Assembly (NCBI GenBank): GCA_902560875.1
Contig: CACENO010000007.1
Coordinates: 1-64,000, forward strand
Origin: an uncultured Prochlorococcus sp.
Lineage (GTDB): Bacteria; Cyanobacteriota; Cyanobacteriia; PCC-6307; Cyanobiaceae
Direction of reading: 5' to 3'
DNA length: 64,000 nucleotides
Shown: positions 18,201 through 27,576 of the stretch, piece after piece
Layout: every line of letters begins with the position of its first letter
How positions within the stretch are numbered: position 1 is the first letter of the stretch
Notes under the pieces: model-generated
The model's database searches: none
Told to the model about the DNA's origin: nothing
What the model saw: the letters and a program-made list of their open reading frames with translations, nothing else
Position numbers and translations under genes: made by a program

Positions 18201-19874
18201 TGGAGAACCACGTTTACCTAAATGCATTTCTAAGCTCATTACAAGCTTTTCTCTTAATGGATCTATAGGTGGGTTGGTAACTTGAGCAAATCTTTGTTTG
18301 AAGTAGTCGTAAAGCAGGTGTGGTTTATCAGAAAGAACAGCAAGAGGGATGTCGTCGCCCATGCAATAAGTGGGTTCTTTTGCAGCACTAGCCATTGAGT
18401 CAATAATTAAATCAAAATCCTCAGCGGTGAATCCAAAAGCTGATTGTTGTTGGAGAAGTTCTTTGCCCTCTAATTGGGTTGACTCTTCCCACGCGCATTG
18501 ATTTAGAGTTTCACGATTTTGATTTAACCAATTTTTATAGGGATATCTCGCAGCAGCTTCTTTTTTGACATCCCAATTTCGAAGAATGCGATTTTTTTCA
18601 AGATCAACTGCCAGCATTTGACCAGGTCCAAGTCGCCCTTTCTCAATTATTTGGTCTTCTTCAATCTCTACGACACCTGTCTCAGAACCCATGATGACAA
18701 AGCCATCTTTCGTGATGCAATAGCGGGCTGGACGTAAACCATTGCGATCAAGTGTTGCGCCAACAAAGCATCCATCAGAGAACACAAGTAAGGCTGGCCC
18801 ATCCCAAGGCTCTTGAGTACATGCTGAGAATTCATAAAAAGCCTTAATTTCTGGTTGTTCTTTAAGTTCAGGTTGGTCACGAAAAGCTTCTGGTACGAGA
18901 GTAAGAAGACTGTCTGTTATTGGTCGACCACTTCGAACAAATAATTCCAAAGTTGCATCAAGGTTTGCTGAATCACTGAAAGAAGCATTAACTACAGGTT
19001 TTAAATCTTCTGCTGCTTCACCCCACACATCATCAAGGTTGATTTCTGTAGCCCTAGCCCAATTGAGGTTTCCAAGCAGAGTATTGATTTCACCGTTGTG
19101 ACCAAGAAGCCGCATCGGCTGTGCTAGTGGCCACCTTGGAAGAGTGTTTGTGCTGAATCTGCGGTGATAAACAGCAAATGCAATTTCGAATTTAGGATCT
19201 CGGAGGTCTTTGTAGAAGGCTGATAAAACTTCTGATCTGACCATTCCTTTATAAACAATTGTCCTGCTGCTTAATGAGGCAATATATAGGTCATGTGAAT
19301 TGCCTTTTAATATCTCTCTAGCTCGATCACCAATGCGCCTGCGCAGTCGAAACAATTGTGCTTCTAGTTGATTTCCTTTCTCTTTTCCTTCTATTAGCCA
19401 TTGTGAAATAAAAGGGGCAGTCTCCTTCGCAAGTGGTCCTAAAACAGAACTATTAACAGGAACATCCCGCCAACCTTTGGATTCGAAGCCCAAAGATTTA
19501 GCTTCTTGTTCACAAAAAAACTTTGCTTTATTTCTTAATTCTGGGTTAGGCGGCATGAACATCATGCCCAAGCCTGTTGACTGATTATTTACTCCCTTTG
19601 CATCTTCCCAAATGTTTTTTAAGTAATGCCAGGGAATTGCACAGAGCAATCCAGCGCCATCTCCAGAATCACTATCACCACCACATCCACCTCTGTGCTC
19701 CATACATTCCAGTCCCCGCAAAGCCTGTTGAAGTACCCAATTGCTAGGGACGCCATTTACGCTTGCTAAAAAGCCAACTCCACAAGCATCCCTCTCTCCT
19801 GACAAGGCGTTGGGTGAGCTGCTGTCGCAATACGGCCAATTAGGACTACGTGGAAGATGAGACATAAATTTCAA
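15291..19874 (-). CDS. glsF: Ferredoxin-dependent glutamate synthase
   Basis: 1527 residues. The amidotransferase domain begins at D-A-C-G-V-G-F, with C31 as the probable N-terminal catalytic Cys after propeptide removal. A central domain, an FMN-binding synthase domain (G-G-K-S-N-S-G-E-G-G-E-D) and the 3Fe-4S cysteines C-x5-C-x4-C around residues 1153-1165 follow. A C-terminal beta-helix rich in G-x-x-G ends the protein. It converts 2-oxoglutarate and glutamine to two glutamates with reduced ferredoxin. No adjacent small GltD subunit is present, supporting the ferredoxin type. A Met three codons inside is an alternative start. Confidence 0.96.
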   Translation of the reverse strand: MKFMSHLPRSPNWPYCDSSSPNALSGERDACGVGFLASVNGVPSNWVLQQALRGLECMEHRGGCGGDSDSGDGAGLLCAIPWHYLKNIWEDAKGVNNQSTGLGMMFMPPNPELRNKAKFFCEQEAKSLGFESKGWRDVPVNSSVLGPLAKETAPFISQWLIEGKEKGNQLEAQLFRLRRRIGDRAREILKGNSHDLYIASLSSRTIVYKGMVRSEVLSAFYKDLRDPKFEIAFAVYHRRFSTNTLPRWPLAQPMRLLGHNGEINTLLGNLNWARATEINLDDVWGEAAEDLKPVVNASFSDSANLDATLELFVRSGRPITDSLLTLVPEAFRDQPELKEQPEIKAFYEFSACTQEPWDGPALLVFSDGCFVGATLDRNGLRPARYCITKDGFVIMGSETGVVEIEEDQIIEKGRLGPGQMLAVDLEKNRILRNWDVKKEAAARYPYKNWLNQNRETLNQCAWEESTQLEGKELLQQQSAFGFTAEDFDLIIDSMASAAKEPTYCMGDDIPLAVLSDKPHLLYDYFKQRFAQVTNPPIDPLREKLVMSLEMHLGKRGSPLLPEASSASVIHLKTPILNEAELDSLIKQNRNTKVLSTIFPISEAPLDLNTPIKQLCLAAEKAVNEGNELLVLSDRGVNATNSYIPPLLAIGAVHHHLLKQGLRLNASIVVDTAQCWSTHHFACLIGYGASAICPWLTWETTRHWWKNAKTQKLIETGKLPNLEISDAQANLRTALEDGLRKILSKIGISLLASYHGAQIFEAIGIGADLISLAFKGTTSRVAGLSLKELAKETLIFHSKAFPELDRNKLEFMGFVQYRSGGEFHLNSPEMSKILHNAVKAGPNYDHFSIYQTLLANRPSTSLRDLLSLKAAPKAIPLNEVESVESICRRFCTGGMSLGALSREAHEVLAVAMNRIGGKSNSGEGGEDPARFKVLNDVNEHTRSETLPTIKGLRNGDTACSAIKQIASGRFGVTPEYLRSGKQLEIKVAQGAKPGEGGQLPGPKVDKYIAKLRNSKPGVALISPPPHHDIYSIEDLAQLIHDLHQVHPKAKVSVKLVAEIGIGTIAAGVAKANADVIQISGHDGGTGASPLSSIKHAGSPWELGLSEVHRSLLENGLRDRVLLRADGGLKTGWDVVIAALLGAEEYGFGSVAMIAEGCIMARVCHTNKCPVGVATQKESLRKRFTGVPENVVNFFIFIAEEVRQLMSVLGARSLEELIGRIELLEPRDTNLAKTNSLDLTCLLKPIEEAEDRSWLLHNPNAHGNGEILEDKLLSDETFIKAINNHGRFSKTIDITNTDRSVCARISGEIAELYGNKGFKGQINLTFQGSAGQSFGAFAIQGMNILLIGEANDYVGKGINGGQITVVPPSTNSIVESQVILGNTCLYGATGGELYSLGRAGERFAVRNSGAKAVVEGAGDHCCEYMTGGIIVILGSTGRNVAAGMTGGLTFLLDEKNTAVDKVNKDIVQIHSIRNQTQESILKPLIEKHFEQTNSKTAKEILSNWSRWKMLFKILVPPSETEKLELKTSK

Positions 19875-20156
19875 GCAAGTTCTTTCCCTACTTCTAAGCG
19901 AATGGGAAGCAATGGAAGGGCTGATTCAGAATCCTAGAGATGTACTGCCTGTATCAGGAATAGGTACATTCAAGCAACTTCTTTTGAACCAATGATATTG
20001 AGTCATTATTTCTTTAGCTAAAGCACAGAATTTTTTGGAAACTTTTTGAGAAGTTTTGTCATCCTTCGAAAGTTTATAGCTATTGACTGGTTCAGTTTAT
20101 CTTTAATTAGGACCTGTCTTTGGATTTCAAATTTCATATTTTAATCAATTGCTTTT
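19875..20156. other. Divergent glsF / str-operon spacer
   Basis: Contains the promoters of glsF (reverse) and the str cluster (forward). I see an AAACTT/AAGTTT inverted repeat near 20040-20055 but no good NtcA site (GTA-N8-TAC) and no gene. Confidence 0.5.
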
Positions 20157-20253
20157 GCGCAAAATGCGCCTTTACTTGGTACATGGTCATGTGAACCAGT
20201 AATGTTATGGATTCTGGAGACAGGTCGGATGTCCGGCCAAATAATGAACGTCG
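20157..20253 (+). promoter_or_regulatory. Structured leader of the str (rpsL) operon
   Basis: Contains a 5-bp perfect hairpin with an AAA loop (20157-20169) and a 6-bp hairpin with an ATGT loop (20223-20238). The second hairpin overlaps the start of a small upstream ORF. In many bacteria S7 represses this operon through an mRNA structure; an equivalent here is inference. Confidence 0.4.
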
Positions 20254-20285
20254 ATGCCCACTATCCAACAGTTGATTCGTACTGA
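20229..20285 (+). CDS. Candidate 18-residue upstream ORF overlapping rpsL
   Basis: ATG at 20229 is preceded by GGAG at 20216-20219 with 9-nt spacing, while rpsL itself lacks a clear Shine-Dalgarno sequence. The frame runs 18 codons and stops at TGA 20283-20285, 30 nt inside rpsL in another frame. It could couple or modulate rpsL translation, or be chance. Confidence 0.3.
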   Translation: MSGQIMNVDAHYPTVDSY

Positions 20286-20628
20286 ACGTCAGCGCCTAAC
20301 GCGTAAGACCAAATCACCAGCGCTGCGGGCTTGCCCAGAGCGCAGAGGGGTTTGTACGAGGGTTTACACCTCTACTCCTAAAAAGCCCAATTCGGCCTTG
20401 CGCAAAGTTGCACGTGTTCGCTTAACTTCAGGTTTTGAAGTTACTGCTTATATCCCAGGCATTGGCCACAATTTACAAGAACACTCTGTTGTTTTGTTGC
20501 GAGGAGGGAGAGTTAAAGATTTACCAGGAGTGCGATATCACATAATTCGTGGAACTCTTGACACTGCAGGTGTTAAAGACCGACGCCAAGCACGCTCTAA
20601 GTACGGTGCTAAATCACCTAAGGAATAA
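20254..20628 (+). CDS. rpsL: 30S ribosomal protein S12
   Basis: 124 residues, full length, starting M-P-T-I-Q-Q-L-I-R as in all bacterial S12. The conserved K-K-P-N-S-A-L-R-K and [11 protein letters not shown] motifs are intact. S12 sits at the decoding centre. First structural gene of the str cluster, 56 bp before rpsG. Confidence 0.98.
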   Translation: MPTIQQLIRTERQRLTRKTKSPALRACPERRGVCTRVYTSTPKKPNSALRKVARVRLTSGFEVTAYIPGIGHNLQEHSVVLLRGGRVKDLPGVRYHIIRGTLDTAGVKDRRQARSKYGAKSPKE

Positions 20629-20684
20629 AAAGTTCTTTTCAGTTCCTTCTTTATTTAGTTCATTCCATTCAACTCTAACGGTTT

Positions 20685-21155
20685 ATGTCTAGACGTAACG
20701 CTGCTGAAAAGCGCCCTGTCCTACCTGATCCTCAGTTTAATAATCGACTTGCGACCATGATGGTTGCAAGATTAATGAAACATGGAAAAAAATCAACAGC
20801 ACAAAGAATTTTGTCAGAAGCCTTTGGCTTGATTAATGAACGAACAGGAAATGACCCGATAGAGCTTTTTGAAACAGCTGTAAAAAATGCAACCCCTCTA
20901 GTTGAAGTAAGAGCTCGCAGGGTGGGGGGTGCGACCTATCAAGTCCCAATGGAAGTACGTCAAGAGCGAGGCACTGCAATGGCTTTACGTTGGCTGGTTA
21001 ATTTTTCTAGATCAAGAAATGGTCGAAGTATGGCGCAAAAATTGGCAGCAGAACTTATGGATGCAGCGAATGAAGCAGGAAGTGCTGTTCGTAAAAGAGA
21101 GGAAACTCATAAAATGGCAGAAGCCAACAAGGCTTTTGCTCACTATCGCTATTGA
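20685..21155 (+). CDS. rpsG: 30S ribosomal protein S7
   Basis: 156 residues, full length, with the typical M-S-R-R-N-A-A start and [11 protein letters not shown] and A-F-A-H-Y-R-Y motifs. It nucleates assembly of the 30S head and commonly autoregulates this operon. 107 bp separate it from fusA. Confidence 0.98.
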   Translation: MSRRNAAEKRPVLPDPQFNNRLATMMVARLMKHGKKSTAQRILSEAFGLINERTGNDPIELFETAVKNATPLVEVRARRVGGATYQVPMEVRQERGTAMALRWLVNFSRSRNGRSMAQKLAAELMDAANEAGSAVRKREETHKMAEANKAFAHYRY

Positions 21156-21262
21156 AATTCTCAATAAGCCACAAGCAATTTAGCCACACAATTACCTCAA
21201 TTGAGGGGGCTGACCTGTAGAGTCACACCCGCCTTTTATGACCTGATTACGGAGATTTTCTT

Positions 21263-23338
21263 GTGGCTCGTGCCTTCCCCTTGGAACGCGTCAGAAATAT
21301 AGGGATAGCAGCCCATATTGACGCTGGTAAAACAACGTGCACAGAGCGCATTTTGTTTTATTCCGGTGTTGTTCATAAAATGGGTGAAGTCCATGATGGC
21401 GCAGCAGTTACGGACTGGATGGCCCAGGAAAGAGAACGTGGAATTACGATCACTGCAGCGGCTATTTCCACAACATGGCAAGATCACAGAATCAATATTA
21501 TTGATACCCCTGGTCACGTTGATTTCACTATTGAAGTTGAGCGCTCAATGCGCGTTCTCGATGGTGTAATAGCTGTATTTTGCGCAGTAGGTGGGGTTCA
21601 ACCTCAATCAGAGACCGTCTGGCGCCAAGCTGATCGTTATTCAGTTCCCAGAATGGTTTTTGTGAATAAGATGGACCGTACTGGAGCCGACTTTTTAAAA
21701 GTTTATAACCAGATTAAAGAACGTTTAAAAGCAAATGCAGCACCAATCCAGTTACCTATAGGTGCTGAGAATGACCTGAAAGGAATTGTGGATCTTGTTA
21801 AAAATAAGGCGTTTATTTATAAAGATGACTTAGGCAAAGATATTGAAGAAACTGATATTCCAGCTGATATGAAAGATATAGCTGCTGAATGGCGTGCGAA
21901 GTTAATGGAATCTGTTGCTGAAACTGATGAGAATCTTATTGAGACTTTCCTTGAAGAGGGTGAGCTTAGTCAAGGGCAGCTTGAGGAAGGAATTCGTGAA
22001 GGTGTTTTAAAACATGGTCTTGTCCCAATGCTTTGTGGCTCTGCTTTTAAAAACAAAGGTGTTCAATTGCTTTTAGATGCAGTTGTTAGCTACCTTCCGG
22101 CTCCAGTAGATGTCCCTCCAATTCAAGGATTGCTTCCAAATGGTCAAGAGGCATGTCGCACCTCTGATGACAGTGCTCCATTTAGTGCACTTGCCTTCAA
22201 GGTTATGTCTGACCCCTACGGGAAGTTGACTTTTGTTCGGATGTATTCCGGTATTCTTTCTAAAGGTAGTTATGTACTCAATTCAACGAAGGATCAGAAA
22301 GAAAGAATTTCTCGCTTGATCATTCTTAAGGCCGATGATCGTGAAGAAGTAGATGAACTTCGAGCAGGAGATCTGGGTGCGGTTTTGGGATTAAAGAACA
22401 CTACGACTGGCGATACTTTGTGCACAACAGATGATCCAATAGTTCTTGAAACTCTATTTATTCCTGAACCTGTTATTTCAGTTGCTGTAGAGCCTAAAAC
22501 TAAAGGAGATATGGAAAAGCTCTCCAAGGCTCTCACTGCATTGGCTGAAGAAGACCCGACTTTCCGTGTAAGTACTGATCCTGAAACTAATCAAACAGTT
22601 ATTGCAGGAATGGGGGAGTTACACCTTGAAATTCTTGTTGATCGCATGTTGCGTGAATTTAAGGTTGAAGCAAATATTGGAGCTCCTCAAGTTTCTTATA
22701 GAGAAACGATACGAGCAAGTGCATCTGGTGAAGGAAAGTTTGCGAGACAAACAGGAGGTAAAGGTCAATATGGACATGTGGTTGTTGAAGTTGAACCAGG
22801 AGAGCCAGGTTCAGGTTTTGAGTTTGTAAACAAAATCGTTGGAGGTGTGGTTCCAAGGGAATACATCAAGCCTGCTGAATCAGGCATGAAGGAGACTTCA
22901 GAATCTGGTGTTATTGCTGGATATCCTTTGATAGATGTAAAAGTAACTCTTGTTGATGGCTCCTATCACGATGTTGATTCATCCGAAATGGCCTTCAAGA
23001 TCGCAGGCTCTATGGCTTTTAAAGATGGAGTTAAGAAGTGCAATCCAGTATTGCTTGAACCAATGATGAAAGTTGAAGTAGAGGTGCCTGAAGATTTCCT
23101 TGGGTCTATCATTGGCGACCTTTCTTCACGTAGAGGACAGGTTGAAGGACAGTCGATAGACGATGGACTGTCTAAAGTAAATGCCAAAGTGCCTCTGGCT
23201 GAAATGTTCGGCTATGCCACTACGCTCCGATCAATGACCCAAGGTCGTGGCATATTTTCAATGGAGTTCAGCAATTACGAGGAAGTTCCCCGTAATGTGG
23301 CTGAAGCCATCATTTCCAAGAATCAGGGCAATTCCTGA
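21263..23338 (+). CDS. fusA: Translation elongation factor G
   Basis: 691 residues from GTG 21263, with GGAG at 21251-21254 as Shine-Dalgarno. The GTPase motifs [14 protein letters not shown] and N-K-M-D are present, followed by domains II-V. Drives ribosomal translocation. Between rpsG and tufA, as in most bacteria. Confidence 0.98.
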   Translation: MARAFPLERVRNIGIAAHIDAGKTTCTERILFYSGVVHKMGEVHDGAAVTDWMAQERERGITITAAAISTTWQDHRINIIDTPGHVDFTIEVERSMRVLDGVIAVFCAVGGVQPQSETVWRQADRYSVPRMVFVNKMDRTGADFLKVYNQIKERLKANAAPIQLPIGAENDLKGIVDLVKNKAFIYKDDLGKDIEETDIPADMKDIAAEWRAKLMESVAETDENLIETFLEEGELSQGQLEEGIREGVLKHGLVPMLCGSAFKNKGVQLLLDAVVSYLPAPVDVPPIQGLLPNGQEACRTSDDSAPFSALAFKVMSDPYGKLTFVRMYSGILSKGSYVLNSTKDQKERISRLIILKADDREEVDELRAGDLGAVLGLKNTTTGDTLCTTDDPIVLETLFIPEPVISVAVEPKTKGDMEKLSKALTALAEEDPTFRVSTDPETNQTVIAGMGELHLEILVDRMLREFKVEANIGAPQVSYRETIRASASGEGKFARQTGGKGQYGHVVVEVEPGEPGSGFEFVNKIVGGVVPREYIKPAESGMKETSESGVIAGYPLIDVKVTLVDGSYHDVDSSEMAFKIAGSMAFKDGVKKCNPVLLEPMMKVEVEVPEDFLGSIIGDLSSRRGQVEGQSIDDGLSKVNAKVPLAEMFGYATTLRSMTQGRGIFSMEFSNYEEVPRNVAEAIISKNQGNS

Positions 23339-23380
23339 TCTCTAACACCTCCTTTTTTTACCCCCCGATTCTTTAAAACA

Positions 23381-24580
23381 ATGGCCCGCGAGAAGTTTGA
23401 GAGGAACAAGCCTCACGTCAACATTGGCACTATTGGTCATGTTGATCATGGCAAGACCACCCTTACTGCAGCAATTACAAATGTGCTAGCCAAGAAAGGT
23501 CAGGCTAAGGCGCAAGATTACGGTGACATTGATGGTGCTCCTGAAGAGCGTGAACGCGGCATCACAATTAATACTGCTCATGTTGAGTATGAGACCGAAG
23601 GTCGTCACTACGCCCATGTGGATTGCCCTGGTCATGCTGACTATGTAAAAAATATGATTACTGGTGCAGCTCAAATGGATGGAGCAATCATTGTTGTTGC
23701 TGCTACTGATGGAGCCATGGCTCAAACTAAGGAGCACATTCTCTTGGCAAAGCAAGTTGGTGTTCCGTCATTGGTTGTTGCCTTGAATAAATGCGACATG
23801 GTTGACGATGAAGAAATGATCGAACTTGTTGAGATGGAGATTCGTGAGCTTTTATCTAGTTATGACTTCCCTGGCGATGATATTCCTGTTATTCAGGTTT
23901 CTGCTCTTAAAGCTTTGGAAGGAGACTCTGCATGGGAAGGCAAAATAGACGAATTGATGACAGCTGTTGATGAGTCGATTCCTGAACCTGAAAGGGAGAT
24001 CGACAAGCCTTTCCTTATGGCTGTTGAGGATGTCTTCTCAATTACAGGTCGTGGCACAGTGGCTACAGGTCGTATTGAGAGAGGCAAGGTAAAAGTTGGA
24101 GAGGAAGTAGAGATTGTTGGTATCAAAGATACTCGTGTCACTACTGTTACTGGTGTTGAGATGTTCCGTAAACTTCTTGATGAAGGTATGGCTGGTGACA
24201 ATGTTGGACTATTGCTTCGCGGAATTCAAAAGGAAGACATTGAACGCGGAATGGTTCTAGTTAAGAAAGGCTCGATTACTCCTCATACCAAGTTTGAAGG
24301 AGAGGTTTATGTCCTTAAGAAGGAAGAAGGTGGAAGGCATACCCCTTTCTTTGCGGGTTATCGCCCACAGTTTTATATCAGGACAACTGATGTAACTGGA
24401 CAAATCACTGCTTTTACTGCAGATGATGGCAGCAATGTTGAAATGGTTATGCCCGGGGACAGAATTAAAATGACAGGAGAGCTTATTTGTCCAGTTGCGA
24501 TAGAAAAGAATATGCGTTTTGCTATTAGAGAAGGTGGGCGTACGATTGGAGCAGGGGTTGTATCTAAAATTATCGAGTAG
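23381..24580 (+). CDS. tufA: Translation elongation factor Tu
   Basis: 399 residues with [14 protein letters not shown] and N-K-C-D GTPase motifs and both beta-barrel domains. Delivers aminoacyl-tRNA to the ribosome. It has the short loop insertion after [10 protein letters not shown] typical of cyanobacteria. 42 bp after fusA. Confidence 0.99.
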   Translation: MAREKFERNKPHVNIGTIGHVDHGKTTLTAAITNVLAKKGQAKAQDYGDIDGAPEERERGITINTAHVEYETEGRHYAHVDCPGHADYVKNMITGAAQMDGAIIVVAATDGAMAQTKEHILLAKQVGVPSLVVALNKCDMVDDEEMIELVEMEIRELLSSYDFPGDDIPVIQVSALKALEGDSAWEGKIDELMTAVDESIPEPEREIDKPFLMAVEDVFSITGRGTVATGRIERGKVKVGEEVEIVGIKDTRVTTVTGVEMFRKLLDEGMAGDNVGLLLRGIQKEDIERGMVLVKKGSITPHTKFEGEVYVLKKEEGGRHTPFFAGYRPQFYIRTTDVTGQITAFTADDGSNVEMVMPGDRIKMTGELICPVAIEKNMRFAIREGGRTIGAGVVSKIIE

Positions 24581-24590
24581 TTGCTTAATT

Positions 24591-24624
24591 GAGGGTGACT
24601 AGGTTCTTTTGTCTAGTCATCCTC
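24591..24624 (+). promoter_or_regulatory. Hairpin between tufA and rpsJ
   Basis: 12-bp arms (24591-24602 and 24613-24624) with one G-U pair and a 10-nt loop. No T-run follows, so it is more likely an mRNA processing, stability or partial attenuation element than a complete terminator. Confidence 0.5.
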
Positions 24625-24729
24625 TAGGGTTATTAACTGGCTCGATCTTTTGGCTTTTTTGGCTGAAAGTATTCAAGAACCTTGAAAACTTAATTTTGCT
24701 GCTTTTGGCAGTATTCCCAGGTCTTATCT

Positions 24730-25050
24730 ATGTCAACCGCTATAGCTCAACAAAAAATTCGTATTCGCCTCAAAGCTTTTGATAGGAGGATGTTGGATTT
24801 ATCTTGTGAAAAGATTATTGAGACTGCTGATAACACTGCAGCTACGGCCATTGGTCCAATTCCTCTCCCTACAAAAAGAAAAATCTACTGTGTCCTTCGG
24901 TCTCCTCATGTTGATAAGGACTCAAGAGAGCACTTTGAAACTCGTACTCACAGGCGCATTATTGATATATATAACCCTTCTGCTAAGACTATTGATGCCC
25001 TAATGAAATTGGATCTTCCAAGCGGTGTAGATATAGAAGTTAAGCTCTGA
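24730..25050 (+). CDS. rpsJ: 30S ribosomal protein S10
   Basis: 106 residues with [17 protein letters not shown] and H-F-E-T-R-T-H-R-R motifs. In cyanobacteria rpsJ is commonly attached to the end of the str cluster after tufA, as here. Confidence 0.98.
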   Translation: MSTAIAQQKIRIRLKAFDRRMLDLSCEKIIETADNTAATAIGPIPLPTKRKIYCVLRSPHVDKDSREHFETRTHRRIIDIYNPSAKTIDALMKLDLPSGVDIEVKL

Positions 25051-25113
25051 TTTATTAACTCCAACAAATTAGGTGGATGTTTCCTAGGATTTAACTCTGT
25101 TTGAAAGAAGCTC

Positions 25114-25773
25114 GTGAGCGATCTGGCTGTAAGGGAGTTACCTCTTTTTCCATTGCCTGATGTAGTGCTCTTTCCACAGGAGGTATTGCCACTGCATATT
25201 TTTGAGTCAAGGTATCGAATTATGCTTCGGACTGTCTTGGAAGGCGATAGTCGTTTTGGTGTGGTTCGTTGGGATCCAAAATCAAAGGAAATGTCAGAAG
25301 TAGGTTGTTGCGCTGAAGTGATAAAGCATCACACCTCTGAAGATGGCCGGAGCAACATCATTACTCTTGGTCAGCAAAGATTTCGAATTCTTGAAATTAT
25401 TAGAGATAAACCTTTTGCTACTGCAATGGTTAGTTGGATAGAAGATGCAAAGGTTAACGATCCTGATCAATTAAAGGAACTCTCTGACTTGGTTTTGGTA
25501 GCCCTTAAAGATGTTGTTTCACTTACTGGAAAATTGACTGAATCACAGACTGTTTTACCCGATGATTTGCCTGATCTTCCGAGAGAACTTTCATTTTGGA
25601 TTGCGGCCCATCTTGGCGGCCCAGTTTCTAGAGAACAGCAAAATTTATTGGAGATAAATACCACTGCAGATCGTTTGCAACGTGAATTTGAAATGCTGGA
25701 CTATACACGCAAGCAGCTTGCTGCTCGAACGGTTCTTAAGCAGACATTTTCAAATGTAGATCAGGCAAATTGA
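25114..25773 (+). CDS. LON N-terminal (substrate-binding) domain protein
   Basis: 219 residues from GTG 25114. The whole protein resembles the LON substrate-binding domain: E-L-P-L-F-P-L-P-D-V-V-L-F-P near residue 7 and L-P-L-H-I-F-E-S-R-Y-R near 26. No AAA+ or protease domain is present. Such stand-alone LON proteins are widespread in cyanobacteria and unassigned. It overlaps the next gene by one base (TGATG), so the two are translationally coupled. Confidence 0.88.
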   Translation: MSDLAVRELPLFPLPDVVLFPQEVLPLHIFESRYRIMLRTVLEGDSRFGVVRWDPKSKEMSEVGCCAEVIKHHTSEDGRSNIITLGQQRFRILEIIRDKPFATAMVSWIEDAKVNDPDQLKELSDLVLVALKDVVSLTGKLTESQTVLPDDLPDLPRELSFWIAAHLGGPVSREQQNLLEINTTADRLQREFEMLDYTRKQLAARTVLKQTFSNVDQAN

Positions 25774-26699
25774 TGGTAATTTTGATATTTTTTATTTCAA
25801 TATTTTCAATTTTATGTTTATTTTTATGGTTCTTTAAAGAAAGAAAGTATAAAACTAGTGACAGTGTTGCCTCTGCATATGATGATTGGACTAATGATCG
25901 GCTTTTAGAAAAGCTTTGGGGTGATCATGTTCATCTTGGCTATTACACTTTAGGATTGCCAAATAGAGATTTTCGCTCTGCAAAAGTTGATTTCGTCCAT
26001 GAACTTGTACGTTGGAGTGGATTAGACCTTTTACCGAGAGGTTCAAGAGTTCTTGATGTTGGATGTGGTATAGGTGGGAGTTCCAGAATCCTATCAAGAG
26101 ACTATGGATTTGATGTCGTAGGAATAACAATTAGTAGAGCACAAGTAGATCGAGCTAATCAGTTATCTCCTAGCGATTTGTTGTGTCGTTTTGAGGTAAT
26201 GGATGCGCTTCAGTTAAAGTTTGAAAAAGGAAGTTTTGATGGGATATGGAGTGTTGAGGCAGGTCCTCATATGCCTGATAAACAACTTTATGCAGATGAA
26301 ATGTTGCGTGTTCTTAGGCCAGGTGGCGTATTAGCAGTGGCGGATTGGAATTCTCGTGATTTAGAAGAGAAAGGAATGAGTAATTTGGAAGAATTAGTGA
26401 TGAATCAACTTCTAAATCAATGGGCTCATCCTGAGTTTGCAAGTATTAATGGTTTTAGAAGGAATTTATTAAACAGTCGTTTTTGTGGAGGCTCTGTGGA
26501 CGTTGATGATTGGACAAAATACACTCTTCCTTCATGGAATGACTCTATCTTCGAAGGATTTCGTCGCCCTGGAGCTGTACTTGGTTTAGGCCCTAACGCT
26601 TTAATGAAGGGATTACGAGAAATTCCAACGATTCTTTTAATGCGTTGGGCTTTTGCTTGTGGACTTATGCAATTTGGCGTATTTCGTACTCGGGGTTGA
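25773..26699 (+). CDS. MPBQ/MSBQ-type methyltransferase (plastoquinone/tocopherol)
   Basis: 308 residues from ATG 25773. The N-terminal 22 residues form a membrane anchor. It is followed by S-D-S-V-A-S-A-Y-D-D-W and W-G-D-H-V-H-L-G-Y-Y, features of the 2-methyl-6-phytyl/solanesyl-benzoquinol methyltransferase family. The SAM motif V-L-D-V-G-C-G-I-G-G is at about 94-103, and E-A-G-P-H-M-P-D and P-G-G-V-L-A-V-A-D-W motifs follow. From memory it resembles Synechocystis Slr0418 along its length. It methylates the ring in plastoquinone and tocopherol synthesis at the membrane; substrate is inferred. It ends 5 bp from the convergent pheA. Confidence 0.88.
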   Translation: MVILIFFISIFSILCLFLWFFKERKYKTSDSVASAYDDWTNDRLLEKLWGDHVHLGYYTLGLPNRDFRSAKVDFVHELVRWSGLDLLPRGSRVLDVGCGIGGSSRILSRDYGFDVVGITISRAQVDRANQLSPSDLLCRFEVMDALQLKFEKGSFDGIWSVEAGPHMPDKQLYADEMLRVLRPGGVLAVADWNSRDLEEKGMSNLEELVMNQLLNQWAHPEFASINGFRRNLLNSRFCGGSVDVDDWTKYTLPSWNDSIFEGFRRPGAVLGLGPNALMKGLREIPTILLMRWAFACGLMQFGVFRTRG

Positions 26700-26704
26700 A
26701 CATA

Positions 26705-27544
26705 TTAGATATTGATTTCACTACTTTGATATACTCCAAAGTTCACTAAATTTTCGCAAAAAGGCTCTAATTTTTTTTTCAATTTGCTGTAATTAGAAGT
26801 TTTAGAATCTGATAATTCAACATCTACGAAGAAAACATATTCACCTAACTCTCTTTTTGATGGTCTAGACTCAATTCGGCTCATGTTTAATCCTAGGTTC
26901 GCTATGCAAGATAGTGCTTCCAATAGAGCGCCGGGGGCATTCTTATGTAATGAGAAAGCTAGACTCGCAATATCGCCAGGCTGTTTAATTTCTTCTCTTT
27001 GAAGTAATACAAAACGTGTCCTATTTCCGGCTACATCATTAATTGGATAGGCTAATTCTTTGAGTTCTTGATTTCTTTTAGCAGATTTGGATGCAATAGC
27101 TGCGCGAAATTTGCTATTACAAATCATTCTTACAGCTTCTGCTGTGGAATTTGTTGGTAATTGAAGGGCATTAGGTAGATTTTTGTTAATCCACCCACTG
27201 CATTGAGCTAGTGCTTGAGGGTGTGATAGCACTTCTGAAATCTGATTAAGAGATCCACTACTTAGTAAACAATGTCTGATAGGGAGTATCAACGCTCTTC
27301 TGATAAATAAATCTGGATAACTCCAGAGTGCGTCAAGGCTTGCTGTCACTCCACCTTCAACTGAGTTTTCTATAGGCACTACCCCTGCATCGCAAATATT
27401 TTTTGCAACATGCTCGATTACAGAATGCAATCCTTTGCAAGGGATAAATTGTGGATCCTTTATTTTTTCTAGTTTTGCCAGGCTACAAGCAGCTTGTTCG
27501 GCATAGGTTCCCTCTGGTCCCAGGTAGGCCACTTGTGTCGGCAT
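26705..27544 (-). CDS. pheA: Prephenate dehydratase
   Basis: 279 residues. Starts with V-A-Y-L-G-P-E-G-T-Y-A-E; contains V-P-I-E-N-S-V-E-G-G and a C-terminal ACT domain with E-S-R-P (Phe-binding). Converts prephenate to phenylpyruvate in phenylalanine synthesis, feedback-inhibited through the ACT domain. No chorismate mutase domain is fused. Its start codon is 32 bp from the divergent DUF1997 gene. Confidence 0.96.
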   Translation of the reverse strand: MPTQVAYLGPEGTYAEQAACSLAKLEKIKDPQFIPCKGLHSVIEHVAKNICDAGVVPIENSVEGGVTASLDALWSYPDLFIRRALILPIRHCLLSSGSLNQISEVLSHPQALAQCSGWINKNLPNALQLPTNSTAEAVRMICNSKFRAAIASKSAKRNQELKELAYPINDVAGNRTRFVLLQREEIKQPGDIASLAFSLHKNAPGALLEALSCIANLGLNMSRIESRPSKRELGEYVFFVDVELSDSKTSNYSKLKKKLEPFCENLVNFGVYQSSEINI

Positions 27545-27576
27545 TTAGATAAATAAACGGGGGGGTCGATAGGATC

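Noticed and set aside
19930-19975. NtcA site in front of glsF
   Set aside because: GTA and TAC half-sites are present but with 11-bp spacing rather than 8, so the consensus is not met.
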